NCBI GenBank assembly: GCA_027365735.1
Contig: DAHXLY010000003.1
Location: 1 to 35,235, forward strand
DNA from: Microcaldota archaeon
GTDB taxonomy: Archaea; Micrarchaeota; Micrarchaeia; Micrarchaeales; Micrarchaeaceae
Length of the DNA stretch: 35,235 nucleotides
Reading direction: 5' to 3'
Shown here: one piece after another, positions 19,796-27,782 of the stretch
Layout: each line of letters begins with the position of its first letter
Numbering within the stretch: the first letter of the stretch is position 1
Position numbers and translations under genes: made by a program
The notes under the pieces: model-generated
What the model saw: the letters and a program-made list of their open reading frames with translations, nothing else
Database searches by the model: none
What the model was told of the DNA's origin: nothing

Positions 19796-20251
19796 TCAGT
19801 CGCCGGTGCAGGTCTCCAGCAGGTCACCAATCGGGTTTGTTGATTCTGCATTTCTTAGCATTGCAGAGCGAGGCCCGATGGTCCATCCATGCCCGTCATG
19901 TTCAAGTATCTTGAACTCCCAATTCTTGGTGCCTTCTCTGCGTTTTGCCTCTATCGCAAATGTGCCGCTGCTGCCCGCAAGGGTTATTTTTAGCACATTT
20001 GTTGCAATGGAATCTTGTCCTGGTTTGTTTGGTGCAAGTTTCACGCTGTGCTCAACATCAATGTTTCGCGTACCGAATCTCATTTTTGTGCCCGGCCAGT
20101 ACCTATGTCGCTGTAACGACTCCGGGGTGCCGCGCCATTTCCATTCTGAAATTCGAAGAAGTGAGTCAAGTGCGCAATTCATCCTGACATCTGCATCGTA
20201 CCTTGTGGGCATGCAACCGCTTACCTCGGACTCAAGATCGAGCGCTATCAT
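19796..20251 (-). CDS. Hypothetical protein (151 aa)
   Basis: Intact ORF, coding-like composition. Confidence 0.5.
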   Translation of the reverse strand: MIALDLESEVSGCMPTRYDADVRMNCALDSLLRISEWKWRGTPESLQRHRYWPGTKMRFGTRNIDVEHSVKLAPNKPGQDSIATNVLKITLAGSSGTFAIEAKRREGTKNWEFKILEHDGHGWTIGPRSAMLRNAESTNPIGDLLETCTGD

Positions 20252-20306
20252 CGACAGGCCTCTCTCGCTTATTTTTGGTTTTTATTGCTAGTATTGGGCA
20301 TTCGTA

Positions 20307-20852
20307 TCACATAAAGCCTCTTACACCTCCGCTAGGTATGGCTGTACTTTGTCTAGACCTCCTTCCCTCGTTTTCCATTTCCAGCTCCTCCTTTCTAGGT
20401 GTGATTCTTTCAGGCGCGAACGATAATTTTCTCAGCTCTTTTTCATTTATATTCGTGACCTTTCCAGCAAATGCCTTCAGCACCGAATCTATCCAATTTG
20501 GCACCGAGTTGAATCCATCGCTATACTCGATGACTATCTTTCTTTCTCCTGCAGTGCGCCTTAAGTATATTGCCACAATGCCAAGCTGCACGCTCTCATC
20601 CTTGGTGTGTATCTCAAGCACCCGTCTTCCCTCCTCTCCCGCGCCATTCTCCCTGACTTTTGCGTCCTGACCTGCAGACCGCACCGCTTTATTCAGCTCG
20701 GCCATGACGTTCCTTTCCACGTACGTTACCATTTTCTCTGTATCCACTCCGTTCGGGCACGCAATTCTATATTCGGTCTTGTATACCCTGCCATTCCCCA
20801 TGTTGATCTCTGGCATAATTTCAAGGCCCTTGGTTTTGGTAGACTGGGTCAT
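20307..20852 (-). CDS. Hypothetical protein (181 aa)
   Basis: Intact ORF; MPEINMGNGRVYKTEYRIACPNGVDTEKMVTYVERNVMAELNKAVRSAG... Confidence 0.5.
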   Translation of the reverse strand: MTQSTKTKGLEIMPEINMGNGRVYKTEYRIACPNGVDTEKMVTYVERNVMAELNKAVRSAGQDAKVRENGAGEEGRRVLEIHTKDESVQLGIVAIYLRRTAGERKIVIEYSDGFNSVPNWIDSVLKAFAGKVTNINEKELRKLSFAPERITPRKEELEMENEGRRSRQSTAIPSGGVRGFM

Positions 20853-20955
20853 GCTTACACGGCAGAGCTGTGAATTTTCAAATATTTATTGCTTGCCTAT
20901 GCCATCCCATAATTACTAATATCCTTAAAAAATTAGAGAAAAATCTAAAGCAAAA

Positions 20956-20964
20956 CATCCTTCA
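20956..20964. repeat. Target-site duplication, left copy (catccttca)
   Basis: Identical to 22378-22386. Confidence 0.8.
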
Positions 20965-20981
20965 GGCTTTGGGACAAAACT

Positions 20982-21149
20982 CTAGTTCTTCAATATGACC
21001 ACATACGCACGCCGCCCAATGTAAATCTTTGGTGCATCTAGTTTCGCAGAATTTCCAAATTTTGTTATCCTTTTTTCGTAGAACGTTTCAACTTCTTTGC
21101 CTAGGGTTAATGCCTCCTTCATAATTTTAATATTTTTTTTCTTAGACAT
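20982..21149 (-). CDS. DUF2080-like transposase-associated protein (55 aa; too short for ORF track)
   Basis: MSKKKNIKIMKEALTLGKEVETFYEKRITKFGNSAKLDAPKIYIGRRAYVVILKN: the K-FGNSAK-D-PK-YIG-RAYV-IL pattern of archaeal transposase-associated DUF2080 proteins; encoded divergently from the transposase. Confidence 0.8.
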   Translation of the reverse strand: MSKKKNIKIMKEALTLGKEVETFYEKRITKFGNSAKLDAPKIYIGRRAYVVILKN

Positions 21150-21252
21150 GCAATCACATTACAGATAAACTTCATGCAGTTTTATATCTTATTATGGATA
21201 TCCGAAGGATATCCTTATATACCTTTCGATTGTATACCTTATTGGTGTTATT

Positions 21253-22362
21253 ATGGCCACGAATATCGGCGGTGGGATGAGAAGGCTCTGGAGCAGGGAC
21301 CTTCAGAATCTTGTTTCCGGGATTAGAAGGGGCACATTCAAATACGAAGAGAAAGAGGGGGAACGAATAGACGGAAATAAGTATGATGAAGCGCAAGTCA
21401 ACGAGGTTACTGACATGCTGCAGGTGATAAATGATGTCGTCGATGCCGCATATGGAAGAGTGATGTCAAGAAAACACAAGGGAAAGAGATTGCCGGGGAA
21501 ACCTCTGATACCTGCAGACGATATCGCAAAAATAATGCTGCTCCAGTGCTACTTTGGTTTTTCGAACAGAGTTTCCGCCGGTTTTCTAAAGATGTTCACG
21601 GCAATCAAATTCTCCAAGAGTTTCAGTTACAAAACTGTGGAAAGAGGATACGATCCGGATCGCACCAAACCACTTTTTGACGAGATATTCCGGCTCACGA
21701 ACGAGTGGAGTAATTTCAAGGAAGATATGTCGGGTTTCGATGGAACAGGAGATCCAAACACTATGAAAGTGAACTATGAGAACAAACGTTCTGAACAGAG
21801 GACAAAAACAAAGAAGGCGAGCTGTACATGGCCGAGTACGAAGCATGACTTTCAGTACTCTGAAATAGGGGCAGGGATGCACACAAAAATAATATCGGGT
21901 TTTTCATCGACAGATGACCATCATACTGGCGAACTTTCTCAGTTTCCAACTGCGATGCGTCAAACACATTCGAACATTCCAAATCTTGCGATAGTCGTTG
22001 GCGACTCTTTATACGCATGCAGATCGGTTTGTAAACAGGTCGGCGATTACGGCGCTGCGTTGTATTCCCTGCCGAAATCCAACAGCACTTTGAAAAGTTA
22101 CGGCGTATGGGATTGGAAACGGATGACGTACGAATTGATATTGGATCCTCAGGGATTTCTAGAGGTATTTCATAACCGTTCGATATCGGAAACCGTAAAC
22201 TCCATGATGAAAAGAAGAGAGCCAATTCCGATAAGGAAAAGAATTTCATGGAGAAAGGACATGGAGGAGTTTCTGAAAGTCAACATCCACAACCTGCGCC
22301 AATCCTGTTATCTATCATATCTTGCGCCCACCATGACTAGGATACCGCTTCATGGTGGGTAA
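21253..22362 (+). CDS. DDE transposase, IS4/IS5 superfamily
   Basis: DDE-like motifs MSGFDGTGDP, LAIVVGDSLYACR and FHNRSISETVNSMMK (F-x2-R-x3-E-x6-K, a Y-R-E-K signature variant). Confidence 0.85.
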   Translation: MATNIGGGMRRLWSRDLQNLVSGIRRGTFKYEEKEGERIDGNKYDEAQVNEVTDMLQVINDVVDAAYGRVMSRKHKGKRLPGKPLIPADDIAKIMLLQCYFGFSNRVSAGFLKMFTAIKFSKSFSYKTVERGYDPDRTKPLFDEIFRLTNEWSNFKEDMSGFDGTGDPNTMKVNYENKRSEQRTKTKKASCTWPSTKHDFQYSEIGAGMHTKIISGFSSTDDHHTGELSQFPTAMRQTHSNIPNLAIVVGDSLYACRSVCKQVGDYGAALYSLPKSNSTLKSYGVWDWKRMTYELILDPQGFLEVFHNRSISETVNSMMKRREPIPIRKRISWRKDMEEFLKVNIHNLRQSCYLSYLAPTMTRIPLHGG

Positions 22363-22377
22363 TATTGTCCCAATCCC

Positions 22378-22386
22378 CATCCTTCA
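22378..22386. repeat. Target-site duplication, right copy (catccttca)
   Basis: Identical to 20956-20964. Confidence 0.8.
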
Positions 22387-22429
22387 GGAAGGTATAAATA
22401 TCTCCTAAAATCCAACGGAATACGATAAC

Positions 22430-22948
22430 ATGACCGTCAAAAATCAGAAAAGGAACTTGAAGCTTGAACAAGAATTTCTAATGGCCGTCAGGAAGGGTGA
22501 ACCGGTGTCCGTTTTGAAGGACTATGTGGATCGCGGCGTTCCGATAGGGTGCAGCGATGGGAGCGGCAGGACAGGCCTGCACTGCTCCGCCATCCGCGGA
22601 TTGTACGAGCAGGGGAAGTACTTTTTGGACGGTGGCGTTAGCCCGGATGTTAGGGACAACGATGACAACACTCCGATGCACGATGTTGCGGCCGGTGGGA
22701 GCCTGAGGTTTGCATTAATGCTGCGTAAACGTGGTGCCAGAACCGATGCGGTAAATAAACACCTTGAAATCCCGTTTGTTGTTGCAGTTAAAAACAAGAA
22801 TTATAACATCGCGCGCGCTATCGGCTCTGACTCCAAGACAACGAATGAGGGTCTGTTGCGCAAAGCGATCGAGATAGAGTTCGGCACCATCAAAGAAAAG
22901 ACCCAGGCCGTCGGAGTGCTCATATCGCTCCAGCGCACGAAGGCCTGA
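22430..22948 (+). CDS. Ankyrin-repeat protein (172 aa)
   Basis: LKDYVDRGVPIGCSDGSGRTGLHCSAIRGLYEQGKYFLDGGVSPDVRDNDDNTPMHDVAAGGSLRFALMLRKRGARTDAVNK: ANK repeat pattern. Confidence 0.85.
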   Translation: MTVKNQKRNLKLEQEFLMAVRKGEPVSVLKDYVDRGVPIGCSDGSGRTGLHCSAIRGLYEQGKYFLDGGVSPDVRDNDDNTPMHDVAAGGSLRFALMLRKRGARTDAVNKHLEIPFVVAVKNKNYNIARAIGSDSKTTNEGLLRKAIEIEFGTIKEKTQAVGVLISLQRTKA

Positions 22949-22996
22949 CGACCTTCAAGCCAGGAATTTGTGCAACATCACGCAATTCGTGGCACC

Positions 22997-23816
22997 TCAC
23001 GTTGCGAGGCTGGCGACACTGCTACGCCTTCCACGAAACAATTTTGTCCCCTTCGCCTTTGTGCATATCCATTGTGCCTTGGTAAGCGGCGTTGCTTTCA
23101 CCCCGCTACCCTCAAACATCAGGTCGTATATGCGGTCAAAGCTCTCCTCGATCTGCTTTATCGACGGAGTCTTCGTACCATTGATGTGACCTTCATATTC
23201 TATCTCCATCTGGGAGATGCTGCTGTTTTCGTAGTAGGCATTTGCAAAAGTTATCACGAAATAGTGGTTTTCCAGCCTTAGGAAATGTCAATCGACTCCT
23301 TCTCAAACGATCCCAGGCATCGCCAAGACATGACCTCCTCCATTGTCTTGCAATACTCTTTAGAATCGGGTCGTATCTTCCTCTCTGGCCTAAAGAGAAT
23401 CGGAATGCTGTTCTTTGTCGTTATAATATGTGCCAGCCAGTCCTTTATCTTGATCCATTTTTGCGTCGATCTTTTTATAACACTCCCTCCGTTTGATTCC
23501 ACGTAGTTGTCTATTATTACACCCGTTTGATACGAATGCGAGTCGTTCCTGTAGAGCGTATGGGTCTCCTTCTTTCTATTTTTCTGAAAAGTGCTATCGG
23601 TGGTTTGTGCAACGCGCTGATAAAGTCCATGTTACTGAGCTCAGAGATGTCAATTTTGCATTCAAGCTCAGTCTCGGGTATGGTCTCCACGAATCTGTCG
23701 GGTTGCAATCTTGCTTCACCGAACCCTTTGCCTATTTCTACGATGTCAAATTTTGCCGCGGTGCGGTTGCCAGAATTCCTGTCTAGGTTGTTTGCGTCGG
23801 TGTGCATGCAAATCAC
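22997..23816 (-). pseudogene. CYTH/triphosphate tunnel metalloenzyme-like gene split into three frames (pseudogene, sequencing error, or recoding)
   Basis: Three consecutive minus ORFs (23816-23517, 23502-23278, 23257-22997) read as one protein. ELECK (ExExK CYTH signature) is in the first, KWIKIKD and RPERKIRPDS in the second, QMEIEYEG in the third. Frame changes lie near an A5 run (~23577-23583) and a TTT run (~23283). Confidence 0.55.
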
Positions 23817-24024
23817 AGTGTGTGATGCAGCACCAAATTTTAAATACCAATTCTTTAATATACGAAGAACAGCATTTTACTATATTTTTTTAAAATTATA
23901 TCTAAAATATTCAATTAACTTGTTAATTAGTATTATTTTGATTTTTTTAAATAAGAAGCAGCTCATTGTGTATTTAAATATTTGGGAAGCATTGTTTTCC
24001 AAACTTCAGTTGAAGGTTGGTAAA

Positions 24025-24324
24025 ATGGCCGAAGCCGCAATTAGGATTCATATGCAGGTTGATAGCGCCAGGGACAGGCTTTGCAGCCTGATAAGGGAGC
24101 ACCCGGAACGGGCGCTGGAGTGCCTCACCTCACTGCTTAGAATGTGTGCGGCTTCGTTTGGATCGCAAGGAGTCACGGTCTCCGACCGCGCCGATGCGGA
24201 GATGGTTGGAGTAGTTGTCGCTATGGTTTCAGGAAAATGCGCCGATGAACACGACCCTGTATATATGGAACGCCTCATTGAGGGGCTTTCGAGGGATTAC
24301 GATGAAAATTCAAGAGAAGAGTAA
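24025..24324 (+). CDS. Small hypothetical protein (99 aa), first gene of operon
   Basis: ATG at 24025 gives MAEAAIRIHMQVDSARDRLCSLIREHPERALECLTSLLRMCAASFGS...; overlaps the downstream start by 23 bp; the AT-rich upstream part of ORF 23527..24324 is unlikely to be coding. Confidence 0.6.
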   Translation: MAEAAIRIHMQVDSARDRLCSLIREHPERALECLTSLLRMCAASFGSQGVTVSDRADAEMVGVVVAMVSGKCADEHDPVYMERLIEGLSRDYDENSREE

Positions 24325-26194
24325 AACCGGGACGATAGTGGTGTCAATGGCTGGCGTACACAAGGACAAGCACCCACAAAAGGAGCTTGCCCTTTGGCTG
24401 CCCGGGCCGGGCGACACGAATGGTGAGCTGCGCAAGCCGCAGCTGATGGCAAGCCTTTCTGGAACGCATGCGAGGATACTCGTGAGGCTCCTGGAGGGAT
24501 TTGTGATATACAACATTAATATGATAAATAACGCGGTCGCCGAATTCAAACATTCTGGCAAGAGTTACTCGCTCACCGAGCTTTCAGATGAAGTGGTAGT
24601 ATCGATAAGGCCGGCCCACAATTCCTCCACGGGCACGGTGGCGCTCAACGTTGGATTCCCATTCCCTATATACACTGAAAAGTTCAGCAATGCAGAGCTG
24701 GAGTGTGGCAGCCTTGATATCCAGATATTCCTTAGGGGTGAGAGGATACGAAACCTACAGAGGATAATGCTGATGGACCTGCTTGATGGGGATGTACCGC
24801 TGAAGTGGAATGAGGTAGGTAGCGTGCGCGAGTTCAGGGAGCTGACGAAGAGGACGATGGCGTGGACGGGCAACGTGCTGTACGTAGACGCCTACACATA
24901 CATAGGCGACTCCATAATAGGGCTGCACTTCCTTGATGCTTTTGTTAAGGACTATGGCATAGACAAGAAGAATGTCAGGGTGCTCTCGAGGGCGTACAAA
25001 CACATAGACGGGTTCTACCCCAGCGCCCCGTGCGACCCGAAGGAGCTCTCCGGGATATGTGATGAATCCAGTGTCGTGATAATGCCCGACCTGATAGACA
25101 GCCATTGGGGTAAGAGGTTGGAGCTAATCGATGCTATAAAGGACAGGGAGGTGTTTGTGTTGGTGGTCTCCCGCAACCTGGCGATAAAGCTAGGAAAAAA
25201 GAGGGAGGTCTGGCACCTGAGTAGCGCTGATCCTCTGTTGAGGGAGTCGAACATCGAAGACTATATGAATGACTGTCTGCTTCCGTTTGTTGACCGGGCA
25301 TCGGTGTGTGAGCGTGGCTGCGTGGCACGGCCGTCGGCAGAGCTTAGAGAAAACGGGAGGATTGCACTGTTGGGCAACGCCCTCAGCTCGCTAGGCGGAA
25401 AGGACCTGCCACCCGAGAAGTTCTTGGACCTCTGCAAAAAGATGCTCACACGAATCAGCGCGCCGATATATGTTTCCGCCGGGGTCAGGGAGAGTGCAAA
25501 GGACGTCGCCTGGGTGGCAAAATTCTCCTCTCTGTTGGCCGCGAGCGACAACCGCGTACGCAGCGGAATAAGGCTGCTTTACGACAACGGGCTTACCGAC
25601 CTTGCCGAACGGTGCAGGGAGCTTGACGTCTCACTGGTCTTCAGCGTCGATACGTCGCTGCCCCACCTGTTCAACAGGCTGGGCGTGCCAACGATTGCAA
25701 TTTACAAGAAGGCATTTTGGGATGACTCGAGCCTGCAGTCTCTAGCCTCCGACTCACCGCTTGGGTTCTGTCGCTATGGGGGTGCGATGTACCCTGCGGT
25801 CTTCGACGAGCGGGAGGACAACGGAAGGTTCGCCGACCTGATGGCGGAATGCGCGGTCTCGCTGATCGGTGATGGTTTGTGTGAGGTGCACGAGGGCGTG
25901 CAAGAGTTCATCAGGGACATTGAGAGGCTTGCATTTGCGAGAAGGGATCCGAAGATCTCTGGACTTAGGGAGAGGAACGGCAGATTGGTGTGGTCATTTG
26001 AGAGGTTAAGGGCCAAATACAAAGAAGGGCGGAACGCATGGATGTTTGAACTGTTTGACCCAGCAAGCATCACGGAGAACGTGATGAATTTCTTTCCCGC
26101 ACCTCGCACTGCAGACCTTGTCTCGAGCTCTTGGCTGATATCGCCGGCGTACAAGTGGTTTAAGTTTGACTCATACAGAAAAAAACGTGGTTGA
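24302..26194 (+). CDS. GT9/heptosyltransferase-like GT-B protein with unknown N-terminal domain (630 aa)
   Basis: GNVLYVDAYTYIGDSIIGLHFLDAF (GT9 N-domain-like) and LVFSVDTSLPHLFNRLGVPTIAIYK (GT9 VDTGLAHLAAALGVPTVALFG-type motif). Start MKIQEKSKT at 24302. Confidence 0.65.
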   Translation: MKIQEKSKTGTIVVSMAGVHKDKHPQKELALWLPGPGDTNGELRKPQLMASLSGTHARILVRLLEGFVIYNINMINNAVAEFKHSGKSYSLTELSDEVVVSIRPAHNSSTGTVALNVGFPFPIYTEKFSNAELECGSLDIQIFLRGERIRNLQRIMLMDLLDGDVPLKWNEVGSVREFRELTKRTMAWTGNVLYVDAYTYIGDSIIGLHFLDAFVKDYGIDKKNVRVLSRAYKHIDGFYPSAPCDPKELSGICDESSVVIMPDLIDSHWGKRLELIDAIKDREVFVLVVSRNLAIKLGKKREVWHLSSADPLLRESNIEDYMNDCLLPFVDRASVCERGCVARPSAELRENGRIALLGNALSSLGGKDLPPEKFLDLCKKMLTRISAPIYVSAGVRESAKDVAWVAKFSSLLAASDNRVRSGIRLLYDNGLTDLAERCRELDVSLVFSVDTSLPHLFNRLGVPTIAIYKKAFWDDSSLQSLASDSPLGFCRYGGAMYPAVFDEREDNGRFADLMAECAVSLIGDGLCEVHEGVQEFIRDIERLAFARRDPKISGLRERNGRLVWSFERLRAKYKEGRNAWMFELFDPASITENVMNFFPAPRTADLVSSSWLISPAYKWFKFDSYRKKRG

Positions 26195-27157
26195 ATGACA
26201 CTGAAACAAATAACACTGGCCGTTAACGATTATTGCAACAACAAATGCGACGTAATGTGCCAGATATACAAGAACGCACCCATTGTCAAGACCGGCGCGA
26301 GCGAGTTCACCGGCATGCTGCGCAGACAGGAGTTCAGGGATCTGCAGGAGGTTGCGATAACCGGAGGTGAGCCGTTTATGAACGTCGAGCACCTCAATGG
26401 GGTCATCGAGGGTATGATAGAGGCACTCCCAAATCTTTCGTGGGTATTCATCAACACGAACGGCACCTATCCAGAGCGCGTCGGGAAATTCATAGAAAAA
26501 TTCGCCGGGAAAGTTCCAAAACTGACAATATCAATTTCATTGGAGGGCACCCCGGAGGTCCATAACAAACAGCGCGGCGTCAGGTCGTTTGAGCTTGTGA
26601 TGTCGACGATAGATGTGGTTAGCAAGTCGGGGAGAAAGAACGTGACAGGATCGCTGTCCACCACTATAACGTTATACAACGCCGATGTGTCAGAGCTCGA
26701 CTACGTAAGGTGTGTTGCGGAGAAGAATGGTTTTGCACATACATTTAGGATGGCGAGCAAGAGCGGAACCTATTACCACAATGAGAACACCGGAAAGGAT
26801 GAGCAGATTCCACCGAAAAAAGTCGAAGAGATCCTTGCATTCATAGCGCAGCACTACAGCGAAGATCCATTCCAAGCGATGCAGACCAGATACCTACGCA
26901 CTGGGCAGACGGGATTGAAATGCACCGCCGGCTCCGACTTCGCATTTGTACAGGCTGACGGCAAAATATACCCATGCATATTTAGCACGAGGGTGATCGG
27001 CGGTAAGGCTGAAGGGGTTACAACAAGCGTGATAACCGACCTTGGAAAGCAGGAACCGTGCCCGTGCTGCACCGAGTGTGCGGTTTACCCAATGATGAAC
27101 TATGGTCCGTCGGAAAACAGGCAGCAGAGGCAGGAGGCACTGATACAATTACGATAA
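26195..27157 (+). CDS. Radical SAM protein with SPASM/twitch-like C-terminus
   Basis: DYCNNKCDVMCQIYKN (CX3CX3C), AITGGEPFMN (GGEP), LSISLEGTPEVHNKQRG, C-terminal CTAGSDFAFVQADGKIYPC...CPCCTEC cysteine cluster. Confidence 0.85.
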   Translation: MTLKQITLAVNDYCNNKCDVMCQIYKNAPIVKTGASEFTGMLRRQEFRDLQEVAITGGEPFMNVEHLNGVIEGMIEALPNLSWVFINTNGTYPERVGKFIEKFAGKVPKLTISISLEGTPEVHNKQRGVRSFELVMSTIDVVSKSGRKNVTGSLSTTITLYNADVSELDYVRCVAEKNGFAHTFRMASKSGTYYHNENTGKDEQIPPKKVEEILAFIAQHYSEDPFQAMQTRYLRTGQTGLKCTAGSDFAFVQADGKIYPCIFSTRVIGGKAEGVTTSVITDLGKQEPCPCCTECAVYPMMNYGPSENRQQRQEALIQLR

Positions 27158-27169
27158 AAAGGTGGAAAC

Positions 27170-27553
27170 ATGGATATATCACCAGCAGAACTGGCAGACC
27201 GCTACACGATAGTAGCACTGAAGTTGGAGAGGAATGGGGATCTGCTCTTCAAAAAGGAGTTGGATACCCTGGCGGGGGAGGTGCTCGAGCTGAAGAGGCA
27301 GGGCCTAATGCAGCAGAGATGGGTTGATGAGCTCTACAGGGTCAACTCCAAGATATGGAACCTTGAATCGAAGATAAAGGACACCAATGTCAAGAAGGGT
27401 GATCTGTCAACGATCGGCTCTCTTGCGCTGCAGGTGAGGATCTGGAACAACCGCAGGACCGACGTCAAAAGGAAGATAACCAAGAAGATCGGAGTCGGCT
27501 TCATTGACAGGAAGAAGTACTATGTGAAGACGGCCGCAAGAACCGGCAAGTGA
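27170..27553 (+). CDS. DUF6165-like protein (127 aa)
   Basis: ISPAELADRYTIVALKLER...VNSKIWNLESKIKD...LALQVRIWNNRRTDVKRKI resembles the remembered pattern SPGELIDRLTILEIKLERI...VN..LW.IED.IR...A..VY..ND.R..LKR. Confidence 0.6.
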   Translation: MDISPAELADRYTIVALKLERNGDLLFKKELDTLAGEVLELKRQGLMQQRWVDELYRVNSKIWNLESKIKDTNVKKGDLSTIGSLALQVRIWNNRRTDVKRKITKKIGVGFIDRKKYYVKTAARTGK

Positions 27554-27557
27554 TGCG

Positions 27558-27758
27558 ATGCTGGCTGCAATTGCAAAGATCGGAAGGGAAATAGATAAGG
27601 ATAACCGAATCTGCACCACAGCTGGGGGTGCATACGCAGATGATGGGTGCTTTATGGAGCTGAAGCGCACGCAAGGAGAGGAGGTAAAGGTGGGCACCGT
27701 TAGAGAAATGGAGTCGATGATGGATATCGCGCTGAGAGCAGAGCGCAGATGTGATTGA
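27558..27758 (+). CDS. Small ORF (66 aa) in operon
   Basis: 5-bp gap to the upstream gene; same strand; MLAAIAKIGREIDKDNRICTTAGGAYADDGCFMELKRTQGEEVKVG... Confidence 0.45.
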   Translation: MLAAIAKIGREIDKDNRICTTAGGAYADDGCFMELKRTQGEEVKVGTVREMESMMDIALRAERRCD

Positions 27759-27782
27759 TAATATGTTTGTAAAGGTGTATAT

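Larger units (their letters stand above)
20965..22377. mobile_element. Complete insertion sequence (IS4-like DDE element with DUF2080-type accessory ORF), ~1413 bp
   Basis: Imperfect 17-bp TIRs: left ggctttgggacaaaact (20965-20981); right, reverse-complemented, gggattgggacaatatt (22361-22377), sharing TTGGGACAA. Flanked by a 9-bp direct repeat catccttca (20956-20964 and 22378-22386). Encloses the transposase and DUF2080-like genes. Confidence 0.85.

Noticed and set aside
21185-21225. ggatatccgaaggatatcc paired palindromes inside the IS
   Set aside because: Lie between the two divergent IS genes and overlap TATA-like sequences; best explained as the element's own promoter/operator region.
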